A DNA stretch of 64,000 nt from DASXZH01 sp036502005 (GTDB taxonomy: Bacteria > Armatimonadota > Fimbriimonadia > Fimbriimonadales > Fimbriimonadaceae): contig DASXZH010000039.1 in NCBI GenBank assembly GCA_036502005.1, positions 62,001-126,000 of the forward strand, given 5' to 3'. Of the stretch, positions 34,760-42,381 are shown piece by piece; positions within the stretch are counted from its first letter, which is position 1, and each line of letters starts with the position of its first letter. The notes under the pieces are model-generated. The model saw nothing but the letters and a program-made list of their open reading frames with translations. It made no database searches and had not been told where the DNA came from. Both the position numbers and the translations under genes were made by a program.

Positions 34760-34894
34760 GTCACGCAAAGGCGCAAAGCCCGCAAAGTATAAGAAAGGGT
34801 GTTCAAGACCCTTCCGGGTTGCCGAAACATGCGAAAAGCCTCCCGCTACTAACTGCTCAAAAAACCCTCTGCGCCCTCTGCGTCTCTGCGTGAC
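34760..34894. repeat. Inverted-repeat element with 'TCACGCAAAGGCGCAAAG' arms
   Basis: The left arm (34760-34787, GTCACGCAAAGGCGCAAAG...) and right arm (34866-34894, ...CTGCGTCTCTGCGTGAC) are imperfect inverted copies. They lie in the ~500-base gene-free gap between the cytochrome and DUF1501 genes. The pattern resembles the element at 38409-38520. Frames crossing this gap are short and consist of repeat sequence, so I call no gene here. Confidence 0.55.
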
Positions 34895-34989
34895 ATCACC
34901 AACCGCCCATTCAAAAAACACACAAGACACAAAACATCTGCCAATCCCGAAGGCCCAAGGCCTAAGGCCCAATGCCGTTCCCTAATCCC

Positions 34990-36450
34990 ATGGATCCAAT
35001 CATTCAACTTCAAGATTCCATCAACCGCAGAACCTTCTTAAAAGGAGGCGCAGGACTTGGCCTAACCGCCCTCTTCAGCCTCTTCGGAGGCGAAGCATTC
35101 GGGTTCACGGATAGCCAGCGGAAGCGCATTGGCGGTCTGCCGAATCTGCCCCACTTTCCGCCCAAAGCCAAGCGCGTTATTTATCTGCACCAAAGCGGCG
35201 CGCCGTCGCAGATGGATTTGTTCGATCCCAAGCCGGGCTTAACCAAGCTTCGCGGCGAGAACCTGCCGGATTCGATACGAAACGGCCAGCGGCTTACCGG
35301 AATGACTTCCGTCCAGAAATCGTTCCCCGTGGCGCCGAGCATTTTTAAGTTCAACCAGACGGGCAAATCTGGCATCTGGATGACCGAACTGATGCCGCAT
35401 CTTTCCAAGATCACGGATGAGCTTTGCTTCATCTATTCAATGCATACGGATGCCATCAACCACGACCCGGCCATAACCTTTTTCCAAACTGGCTCGCAGC
35501 TTTCAGGAAGGCCAAGCATGGGCGCATGGCTCGCCTATGGCCTCGGTACCGAAAACGCGGAGCTTCCCGCCTTTGTTGTTTTAACTTCGCAAGGAACCGG
35601 CCGCCGCGATGACCAGCCCCTTTACGATCGCCTTTGGGGTTCCGGATTCTTGCCCACCCAGTTCCAGGGTGTTAAGTTCAGAAACCAGGGCGACCCGGTT
35701 CTGTACCTTAGCGACCCCGAAGGCGTCGACAAAGAAACAAGAAGGGACATGCTCAATGATCTTTCCGGCCTCAACAAGATCCGCCAGAACATCATGGGCG
35801 ATCCGGAAATCAACACCCGAATCAGCCAATATGAGTTGGCATTCCGAATGCAGACCTCGGTGCCAGACCTTACCGATATTTCCAAAGAGCCCAGCAGCGT
35901 GATCGAGGCCTACGGCCCCGAGGTCAAAAAGCCCGGCACCTACGCTTACAACTGCTTACTTGCCCGTCGCTTAAGCGAGCGCGGCGTGCGGTTCGTTCAG
36001 CTCTTCCACATGGGCTGGGACCAGCACTTCGATCTTCCAAAAGCGATTAAAGGCCAGTGTTACGACACCGACCAGCCCACCGCTGCCCTCGTTTCGGACT
36101 TGAAACAACGCGGTTTGCTCGACGAGACCCTTATTGTTTGGGGCGGAGAATTTGGGCGTACGGTTTACTCGCAAGGGGATATGTCAGACACCAATTACGG
36201 CCGCGACCACCACCCCCGCTGCTTCACCGTCTTTATGGCGGGCGGCGGTGTCAAGGGCGGCACGGCTTACGGCCAAACGGACGACTTCTGCTACAACATC
36301 GTGAAAGACCCGGTCAGCGTGCACGACCTGCATGCGACGATGCTGCAGTTGATGGGCATCGACCATAAGCGGCTTACCTATCCATACCTGGGACGAGACT
36401 TGAGACTAACGGACGTTTACGGCGACGTCGTGAAAGGCGTTTTGGCCTAG
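34990..36450 (+). CDS. DUF1501 Tat-exported protein
   Basis: About 486 residues from ATG 34990; an in-frame ATG at 34972 is also possible and neither has a good ribosome-binding site. A Tat signal (NRRTFLKGGAGLGLTALFSL) is followed by KRVIYLHQSGAPSQMDLFDPK. The alkaline-phosphatase-like fold of the family is indicated by MHTDAINHDPA, VWGGEFGRT and GRDHHPRCFT. DUF1501 proteins are distant relatives of sulfatases; their activity is unproven. It is the partner of the upstream DUF1549/DUF1553 protein, despite an unusually long repeat-filled gap. Confidence 0.88.
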   Translation: MDPIIQLQDSINRRTFLKGGAGLGLTALFSLFGGEAFGFTDSQRKRIGGLPNLPHFPPKAKRVIYLHQSGAPSQMDLFDPKPGLTKLRGENLPDSIRNGQRLTGMTSVQKSFPVAPSIFKFNQTGKSGIWMTELMPHLSKITDELCFIYSMHTDAINHDPAITFFQTGSQLSGRPSMGAWLAYGLGTENAELPAFVVLTSQGTGRRDDQPLYDRLWGSGFLPTQFQGVKFRNQGDPVLYLSDPEGVDKETRRDMLNDLSGLNKIRQNIMGDPEINTRISQYELAFRMQTSVPDLTDISKEPSSVIEAYGPEVKKPGTYAYNCLLARRLSERGVRFVQLFHMGWDQHFDLPKAIKGQCYDTDQPTAALVSDLKQRGLLDETLIVWGGEFGRTVYSQGDMSDTNYGRDHHPRCFTVFMAGGGVKGGTAYGQTDDFCYNIVKDPVSVHDLHATMLQLMGIDHKRLTYPYLGRDLRLTDVYGDVVKGVLA

Positions 36451-36451
36451 C

Positions 36452-38407
36452 ATGTTATTGAGTGCGTTGGCTTTCTTAGCTATGGCCCAGACTCCAGGTC
36501 CGCTCCGAGTTGGCGAGTATTACACGGACAACTTGCCGGGGTTGGCTTTGGTTACTTCTACGAAGGACTCATGCCTGCTGCGAATCGCGTGGTATGACAA
36601 GGCTGGCAAGAGACACTCAGGATATAAAGATTTCATTGCTGCAGGCGGTAGATTTGGAGCATGTGCGCCAGACGATAGCTACCATCGGTTGGATTGGATG
36701 GTGGATGGCAACCCAGTCACATTCGAATGGGCTGTCAAAGGCGGTTCCGATGGCATTGCTGGCAGGATTAAATCCATTTTAAAGGTAAAAGTTGAACTGG
36801 AAGTCGATCCGGCTTGGTCAGGAAAGCTGTCCGATATTGAGCCCGCAAAGCTCGGTCCGGATCACCTTGAGATCCCCCTTGGCTCGACCACCGCCGAGGT
36901 CACTTGCCACGACTCTTTCAACAACACAAATGGCAAATGGATCGCAACAACCGAGGTTTACGCGAATCATTCCCTTGAGTTCTCCTTACCGGCACACTAC
37001 CACGCCCCGATAACTTTTTTCTCCTGGGAGGCAGCAGAGGACTACTTCGAGAAAACTCGCACCAAAGCCGATGGCGACTGGGGCGACTTCGTCTCCCCGA
37101 TCTCAAACCAACTCGGCCACAGCCGAGTCTATTCGCCCGACAATGAGCGCATTGCTCACACCGTCTCCCGAGGTTGGTGCCTCCCCGATGGCCAAGTGCT
37201 CTTCTGTTGGGACAGCTTCTTCAACGGCGTTCTCAGCAGCGTAGAGAACCCGGCCGCCGGCAGGGACACGGTGCGAGCCATCCTCGCCGCGCAGCAATAC
37301 AACGGCCTCGTTCCCAACTTCGCGGGACGCAGTTGGGGCGTAAGCTCCGACCGGTCACAGCCTCCGGTAGGCGCGCTTTGCGTTTGGAAGATGTATCAGA
37401 GAGACCCGGACAAAGCTTTCCTTGCTGAGGTCTATCCCAAGCTGCTGAAATGGCACCGTTGGTGGTTTAGCAAGCGGCCCAATGGCAAAGCCTTTCGCGA
37501 TGGCAATGGCGATGGGCTCCTCGAATGGGGCTCGGAAACCGGAGACACCCAAAACGCCCGCTACGAAAGCGGGTTGGATGACAGCCCAATGTATGATAAG
37601 GCCACCATGGACGGCCCCAACATGAAGCAAGACTCCGTCGACCTTAGCGCGCTCTGGGCGATGGATGCCGAATACCTTGCCAAAATCGCAACCATCCTTG
37701 GAAAGAAAAAAGATGCGCTTGATCTTTACCAAGACCGCGACACAATGGCCAAGAACATCAACGAAAAGCTGTGGAACGACGAGGCCGGCGTGTACCAATA
37801 CAAATTTTGGGATGGCAGCTTCTACAACCGCCTTTCGCCCCTTAACTTTTATCCGATGATGGCGGGCGTCCCCAGCAAAGATCAGGCCGACAAAATGCTT
37901 AACTTGTTCTTTCAAAAGGATAAGTTTGGCGGCGAATATATGGCTCCGACCATCAGCCGCGACGACCCCGCCTTCCCCGCCCAGGGCTACTGGCGAGGCA
38001 CGATTTGGGCGCCAACCAACTATCTCTTTTTCCAGGGCCTTCGCCGTTACGGGACCGACGCCCGGCGCCAAGAGTTTGCCGCCAAATCAGTTGCCCTCTT
38101 TATGAAGAACTGGAACGCGGATGGCAGTTGCCACGAAAACTTTAATGGCATCACGGGCGAGGGCCGCTCCGACCCTCACTATACTTGGGGCTCGCTGTTA
38201 TGCCTTATCGGCATCGAGAACCTCTGCGATATCGAACCGGATGGCCGGCTGAGGCTGAATGGGGATTCCGGCGTTACCGTTCATATCCAGAATTTTCATC
38301 TGCGAGGCAAGACTTATGATCTGGTTGTCAAACCAAATGAAGCTGAGCTTCGGAGCGATCATAAGGTCTTTACGGCTAAGGGCAAAGCGGAATATTTCGA
38401 TCTGTAA
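36452..38407 (+). CDS. Exported GH63-like glucosidase
   Basis: A 651-residue secreted enzyme. The signal peptide is short (LLSALAFLAMAQ). An N-terminal beta domain (about 20-190) precedes an (alpha/alpha)6-barrel with GNGDGLLEWGSE (about residue 350), ARYESGLDDSPMYD and, near the end, GYWRGTIWAPTNY and HENFNGITGEG. These are the hallmarks of the GH63 / mannosyl-oligosaccharide-glucosidase-like group, where Asp in LDDSP and Glu in HENFN sit at the active site. It starts two bases after the DUF1501 stop, so it is probably in the same operon, tying that pair to glycan breakdown. Confidence 0.8.
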   Translation: MLLSALAFLAMAQTPGPLRVGEYYTDNLPGLALVTSTKDSCLLRIAWYDKAGKRHSGYKDFIAAGGRFGACAPDDSYHRLDWMVDGNPVTFEWAVKGGSDGIAGRIKSILKVKVELEVDPAWSGKLSDIEPAKLGPDHLEIPLGSTTAEVTCHDSFNNTNGKWIATTEVYANHSLEFSLPAHYHAPITFFSWEAAEDYFEKTRTKADGDWGDFVSPISNQLGHSRVYSPDNERIAHTVSRGWCLPDGQVLFCWDSFFNGVLSSVENPAAGRDTVRAILAAQQYNGLVPNFAGRSWGVSSDRSQPPVGALCVWKMYQRDPDKAFLAEVYPKLLKWHRWWFSKRPNGKAFRDGNGDGLLEWGSETGDTQNARYESGLDDSPMYDKATMDGPNMKQDSVDLSALWAMDAEYLAKIATILGKKKDALDLYQDRDTMAKNINEKLWNDEAGVYQYKFWDGSFYNRLSPLNFYPMMAGVPSKDQADKMLNLFFQKDKFGGEYMAPTISRDDPAFPAQGYWRGTIWAPTNYLFFQGLRRYGTDARRQEFAAKSVALFMKNWNADGSCHENFNGITGEGRSDPHYTWGSLLCLIGIENLCDIEPDGRLRLNGDSGVTVHIQNFHLRGKTYDLVVKPNEAELRSDHKVFTAKGKAEYFDL

Positions 38408-38408
38408 A

Positions 38409-38520
38409 GAATTTCACGCGAAGTCGGATCAATCCTCTGCGATCTCAGTGCCTCTGTGTGAAATTCCCCTTGAATCCATCAATCGCGTTCTTCGCTCCTT
38501 CGCGACCTTCGCGTGAAATT
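38409..38520. repeat. Intergenic inverted repeat, perfect 14-bp arms
   Basis: AATTTCACGCGAAG (38409-38422) and CTTCGCGTGAAATT (38507-38520) are exact reverse complements 84 bases apart. An internal partial copy, GTGTGAAATTC, lies midway. The element fills the gap between the GH63-like and aminotransferase genes and resembles the one at 34760-34894. It may be a non-autonomous transposable relic or a transcription-attenuating repeat. Confidence 0.7.
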
Positions 38521-38566
38521 AAACCACCAGCGACTCCACAAACTTTAAAAGCGCATACTAACTCTT

Positions 38567-39826
38567 ATGACGCGCCGCGACTTCATCCTCTGCGCCACCA
38601 CAATTGCCGCCTTCCGCAACGACACCCTAAGCGCCGTCGAAAAGCTGGTCGGCCGATACTCGGGAGAACCAAACGAAGAAGATTTCTGGATCCAGATCCG
38701 CGAGGCGTTCGACCTCGATCCGAACATCGCCAACTTTAACAACGGCGGCTGCAGTCCTTCACCGCGTATAGTGCAAGAAGCGCTAAAGCGCCAAATCGCC
38801 TATTCCAACCAGGCCCCTAGCCTTTACATGTGGCGGGATTTAGAGCCGGAAGTTGAGCACGTGCGGGCACGGCTAGCCGGTCTATTCGGCGTGGATACGG
38901 AAGAAATCGCCATTACCCGCAACGCCAGCGAATCCTTAGAAACCTGCCTCGCCGGCCACGACTTAAAACCCGGCGATGAAGTGCTCTGCACGGATCAAGA
39001 CTATCCGCGCATGGTGACCACCCTCCAGCAAATGGAGCGACGATACGGCATCAAATTGGTGCAGGTGCCGGTGCCCGCCGCGCCGGAAACCAAAGAAGAG
39101 TTGGTGGAAGCCTACCGAAAGGGGATCACACCGCAAACCAAAATGATGCTCGTTTGCCACGTCATCTTCATGACAGGCCAAATCTATCCTATCCACGATA
39201 TCACCGCCCTTGGAAGAGAGCACGGCATCCCGGTGGTTGTCGATGGCGCTCACGCATTCGCCCAGTTCCCCTTCAAACGCGATGATCTTGGCTGTGATTA
39301 CTACGGGACCTCCCTTCATAAGTGGCTGCAGGCACCCATTGGAACGGGCATGCTGTTCGTGAAAAAGGACAAGATCAAAGACCTTTGGCCCCTCATGGCA
39401 GCGGGCAAGGACATGGATTCCAACATCCGCAAATTCGAGGAAATCGGCACTCACCCCGCCGCCAACCACAACGCGATTGGAGAAGCCATCACGTTCCACG
39501 AACTCATCGGCGGACAAAGAAAAGCGGACCGCTTGCGCCACCTTCGCAAACGCTGGACCGACAAAATCCAGAACGAATCCAAAGTGGTTTTCCATACCAA
39601 CCTGCATCCCGAGCATTCGTGCGCCATCACAACTGTCGAAATCAAAGGCATCAGCAACGGCGACCTCGGCGGCTGGCTGATGAATAAGCACGGCATTTTT
39701 GTGACCAGCATCACCCACCCACGTTTTCAGGGGATTCGGGTTAGCCCCAATATTTACTCAACCGTGGATGAAATCGACCGCTTTGCCAGTGCGATGTTAA
39801 CGGCCGCACGCCAGGGCATCAGTTAG
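38567..39826 (+). CDS. Class V aminotransferase (isopenicillin-N-epimerase-like)
   Basis: A 419-residue PLP enzyme. The N-terminus TRRDFILCATTIAAF is Tat-like, so it may be exported, which is unusual for a PLP enzyme. Fold-type I landmarks are NFNNGGCSPSP, ITRNASESLETCLAG (cofactor phosphate site), VVVDGAHAFAQ (Asp to the pyridine nitrogen) and TSLHKWLQAP with the Schiff-base lysine. The family includes cysteine desulfurases and epimerase-like enzymes of unknown substrate. It is followed 15 bases later by a DinB gene. Confidence 0.85.
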   Translation: MTRRDFILCATTIAAFRNDTLSAVEKLVGRYSGEPNEEDFWIQIREAFDLDPNIANFNNGGCSPSPRIVQEALKRQIAYSNQAPSLYMWRDLEPEVEHVRARLAGLFGVDTEEIAITRNASESLETCLAGHDLKPGDEVLCTDQDYPRMVTTLQQMERRYGIKLVQVPVPAAPETKEELVEAYRKGITPQTKMMLVCHVIFMTGQIYPIHDITALGREHGIPVVVDGAHAFAQFPFKRDDLGCDYYGTSLHKWLQAPIGTGMLFVKKDKIKDLWPLMAAGKDMDSNIRKFEEIGTHPAANHNAIGEAITFHELIGGQRKADRLRHLRKRWTDKIQNESKVVFHTNLHPEHSCAITTVEIKGISNGDLGGWLMNKHGIFVTSITHPRFQGIRVSPNIYSTVDEIDRFASAMLTAARQGIS

Positions 39827-39841
39827 GAATATAATCGCGGT

Positions 39842-40306
39842 ATGGAGCACGCCGCTGAACTTCGCCGTCAGTTGGTCAGCTATCTAAAAGGCGGCCAAGC
39901 GTATGACACTTTCGAGGAGATAATCGCCCAGTTTGGGCCAAGCCAACGCGGGGTGGTGCCGCCAAAGGCCGAGCGCAGCGCGTGGCAGATCCTTTGTCAT
40001 ATGCAGCTTTCGCTTAGGGATACGTTAGACTGGGCACAGAATTACGACGGACGCTACGTTGAGAAGGAATGGCCGGCCGGCTATTGGCCAGTGGAGACTG
40101 GGCCGCCCTCCGAGGGCGCGTGGATCGAGAAAGTTCAGCAGTTTTTATCGGATCGGGACGAGTTGGCCGATCTCGCCATGCGCGGCGACCTCTTTAAGCC
40201 TTTTGAATGGGAAGAGAAGCACAATCTGGTGAGGCAGGTCTTGCTGGGAGCGGACCACAACGCTTATCACTGCGGTGAACTAGTGTTTTTGAGAAGGCTG
40301 CTTTAG
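39842..40306 (+). CDS. DinB-family putative metal-dependent protein
   Basis: A 154-residue four-helix bundle. The metal-binding histidines of the DinB/YfiT family are visible in WQILCHMQLS (about residue 52) and in the C-terminal LGADHNAYHCGEL. Family members act as thiol-dependent transferases or hydrolases, often in stress responses. It lies 15 bases after the aminotransferase gene and is probably co-transcribed with it. The substrate is unknown. Confidence 0.8.
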   Translation: MEHAAELRRQLVSYLKGGQAYDTFEEIIAQFGPSQRGVVPPKAERSAWQILCHMQLSLRDTLDWAQNYDGRYVEKEWPAGYWPVETGPPSEGAWIEKVQQFLSDRDELADLAMRGDLFKPFEWEEKHNLVRQVLLGADHNAYHCGELVFLRRLL

Positions 40307-40340
40307 GGTGACGCGCGACGAGTGACGTGCTAGAGGCCAG

Positions 40341-40484
40341 ATGAGCAGTGAACAACAGGATCGCGAAAAAGCTACCCTCAAGCGTTGGACCGCGCTGCTA
40401 GTTATTCTCCTCCTAATGCTGGTCGCAATATTCGCGATGGTGACCTGGGCAATGGCGCAGTTTTCTAACTTCCAGCTAGATTAG
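40341..40484 (+). CDS. 47-residue single-pass membrane protein
   Basis: A short frame with ATG at 40341, GAGG four bases upstream and TAG at 40482. It opens with a charged cytosolic head (SSEQQDREKATLKRW). One hydrophobic helix follows (TALLVILLLMLVAIFAMVTW), and it ends QFSNFQLD. The polarity suits an inner-membrane small protein with its N-terminus inside. It follows the DinB gene by 34 bases and could belong to the same transcript. The function is unknown. Confidence 0.6.
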   Translation: MSSEQQDREKATLKRWTALLVILLLMLVAIFAMVTWAMAQFSNFQLD

Positions 40485-40526
40485 TGGATACATTAGGTTG
40501 AAGCGATTGAGCGGCCGGGATTCCGA

Positions 40527-40682
40527 GCGAAGTGAGGAACGAGGAACCACCCACCCCATCTCGCACATCGTTAAAGTGTAGGACCGCTTGCGGCCCTCAC
40601 TTTAACGATTTGCCGGAACTAACTAGGCGACCCGCGTCCATCACTTCGGCCCGGAGGCCTCGTTCCGGATGAAACGCTTCGC
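40527..40682. repeat. Nested inverted-repeat element
   Basis: Three nested pairs fold this ~156-base stretch onto itself. GCGAAG (40527-40532) pairs with CTTCGC (40677-40682); GGAACGAGG (40536-40544) with CCTCGTTCC (40658-40666); and a perfect 12-bp pair ATCGTTAAAGTG (40567-40578) with CACTTTAACGAT (40598-40609). The inner hairpin continues through GG-CCGC/GCGG-CC. It lies in the ~370-base gap between convergent genes. It could be a MITE-like element or a stable structured RNA. Confidence 0.6.
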
Positions 40683-40855
40683 GATTTGAAACTATTCAGA
40701 GTGATGCGCAGGCGAACATTTCAGAAACGATCGGGCAGTCTTCGTTGCACGCTCAGTCGAGCGCTCTCGGTCATCCTCCCTCGATCCCTCCTTGGAAAGG
40801 AGGGAAGGGCTTACTCAAAATTTTGTAGATCCAGGGTATGGTTGTCAAACCAGGT

Positions 40856-42187
40856 TCAGAATAAAGTGACCAGCTTCCCCGTGCTGTTCCCCAAAGTCTC
40901 CACGGGAACACCCATGCGGTCCAGCATCGAAAGATAAAGGTTGTTCATTGGGGTCTGGTCGGCATATGTAATATGTCGTCCCGTCTTAAGCGCCCCACCC
41001 GCCTTACCGGCCATCAAAATCGGCAGGTTGTTGTGGTTGTGGGCGTTGCCATCGCTGATGCCGCCGCCGTAAACAATCATGCAGTTGTCAAGCAACGTCC
41101 CATCGCCTTCCTTAATCGACTGCAATCGGTTCATCACGTAGGCGAACTGCCGAATATGGAACGTGTCGATCATCTGCTTTTTCAAAAGCTTGTCGGGATG
41201 GCCGCCGTGGTGCGAAACATCATGATGCCCTTCCGGCACGCCCGCTTCATCGTAGCTTCGGTTGCTACCCTCGTTGGCGATCATGAAGGTGGCAATGCGA
41301 GTGAGGTCGGCTTGAAAAGCAAGAACCATCATATCGCCCATCAGCCGAATATGTTCGCCGAAAGAAGTAGGGTTGCCCTTGGGCGCGCCGCCAGTTGGCA
41401 AAACAGCCAAGTGCTGGTCGCGTTCAGAGGCCTCTAGGCGCTTCTCGATTTCTCGCACACCGGTCACATATTCATCAAGCTTATGCTGGTCGTGATAGCC
41501 TAGCTGGCTCTTGATCTTGCTGGCATCCTCCCAAACCATGTCCAAAACACTTAAGCGGTAGGCATTCCGTTTGGCAACACTCTCGGCCTTTTCACCCGCT
41601 TCCCCGCCGCCAAACAGTCTTTCAAAAACGAGTCTAGGATTCACTTCTTTCGGCAAGGGCGTTGAAGGCCCCGCCCATGCGATGGTGCTGGAATAAGCGC
41701 AACTGTAACCGGAATCGCAATCACCCGCGTTTGCCCCGCGCTCGCACCCCAATTCCAGTGAGGCAAATTTGGTTGCCTGGCCGATTTTCATGGCCGCAAC
41801 TTGGTCGACCGAAACGCCAACGTGGATACCGGTGCCCGCCGTTTTTGTTGGGTGAACGCCCGTGAGCCATACAGAAGCGGACCTGGCGTGGTCACCCGGG
41901 CCGTCGCCTAGCGCTTCTGCGTTATGCTGAGTAAGGCCGCTTAAAACGTTCAGTGAGCCCTTTATTGCCGCCAAGGGCTGCAGGGTTGCAGGCAGCTCAT
42001 AGGCCGCCCCTTCTGCGGTTGGCGTCCACTGCGCCATGTTGATCCCGTTCGGAACCATGAAGAATCCCATGCGCATTGGGGCGGTCTTGCCCATTGCGGC
42101 CAGCGCTCGCACGGGAATCATGCATTCCAGCATCGGCAGAGCGACCGATGCGCCAAGGCCTCTGAGTACGGTTCTTCTAGATATCAT
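40856..42187 (-). CDS. DUF1552 Tat-exported protein
   Basis: A 443-residue protein. A Tat signal (SRRTVLRGLGASVALPML) is followed by MRMGFFMVPNGINMAQWTP, typical of DUF1552. Later landmarks are HARSASVWLTGVHPT, SYDEAGVPEGHHDVSHHGG and IVYGGGISDGNAHNHNNLP. The family is distantly related to the DUF1501/sulfatase-like proteins and almost always partners DUF1592-type cytochrome proteins such as the gene just upstream. The activity is unknown. Confidence 0.88.
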   Translation of the reverse strand: MISRRTVLRGLGASVALPMLECMIPVRALAAMGKTAPMRMGFFMVPNGINMAQWTPTAEGAAYELPATLQPLAAIKGSLNVLSGLTQHNAEALGDGPGDHARSASVWLTGVHPTKTAGTGIHVGVSVDQVAAMKIGQATKFASLELGCERGANAGDCDSGYSCAYSSTIAWAGPSTPLPKEVNPRLVFERLFGGGEAGEKAESVAKRNAYRLSVLDMVWEDASKIKSQLGYHDQHKLDEYVTGVREIEKRLEASERDQHLAVLPTGGAPKGNPTSFGEHIRLMGDMMVLAFQADLTRIATFMIANEGSNRSYDEAGVPEGHHDVSHHGGHPDKLLKKQMIDTFHIRQFAYVMNRLQSIKEGDGTLLDNCMIVYGGGISDGNAHNHNNLPILMAGKAGGALKTGRHITYADQTPMNNLYLSMLDRMGVPVETLGNSTGKLVTLF

Positions 42188-42224
42188 GATTGTGTCCTGG
42201 TCCTAAGTCTTGAGTCTTATAAAT

Positions 42225-42366
42225 TTGTCATCGCGAGGAGGCTCTCCGTGGGCCGACGTGGCGATCTACCGGGCCAGCCACCGGATTTGCAGCCGGTGAT
42301 ATGCCAGAAAGATTGCCGCGTCTCCCTCACGCGTTCCTCGCCCGCGGGCTCCTCGCAATGACAAAC
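42225..42366. repeat. Intergenic inverted repeat 'TTGTCATCGCGAGGAG'
   Basis: TTTGTCATCGCGAGGAG (42224-42240) and CTCCTCGCAATGACAAA (42350-42366) are near-perfect inverted arms around about 110 bases. This type of 'TGTCATTGCGAGGAG' element is a recurrent intergenic palindrome in several bacterial genomes. It lies between the DUF1552 and DUF1592 genes and separates the two parts of what would normally be a tight operon. Confidence 0.7.
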
Positions 42367-42381
42367 AGTAATCTTCATCAT

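Noticed and set aside
34482..34985. Two frames of about 170 residues, one on each strand, in the gap before the DUF1501 gene
   Set aside because: Both run through repeat sequence (heptads and inverted arms). The proteins are low-quality mixtures without family pattern, so an untranslated gap is more likely.
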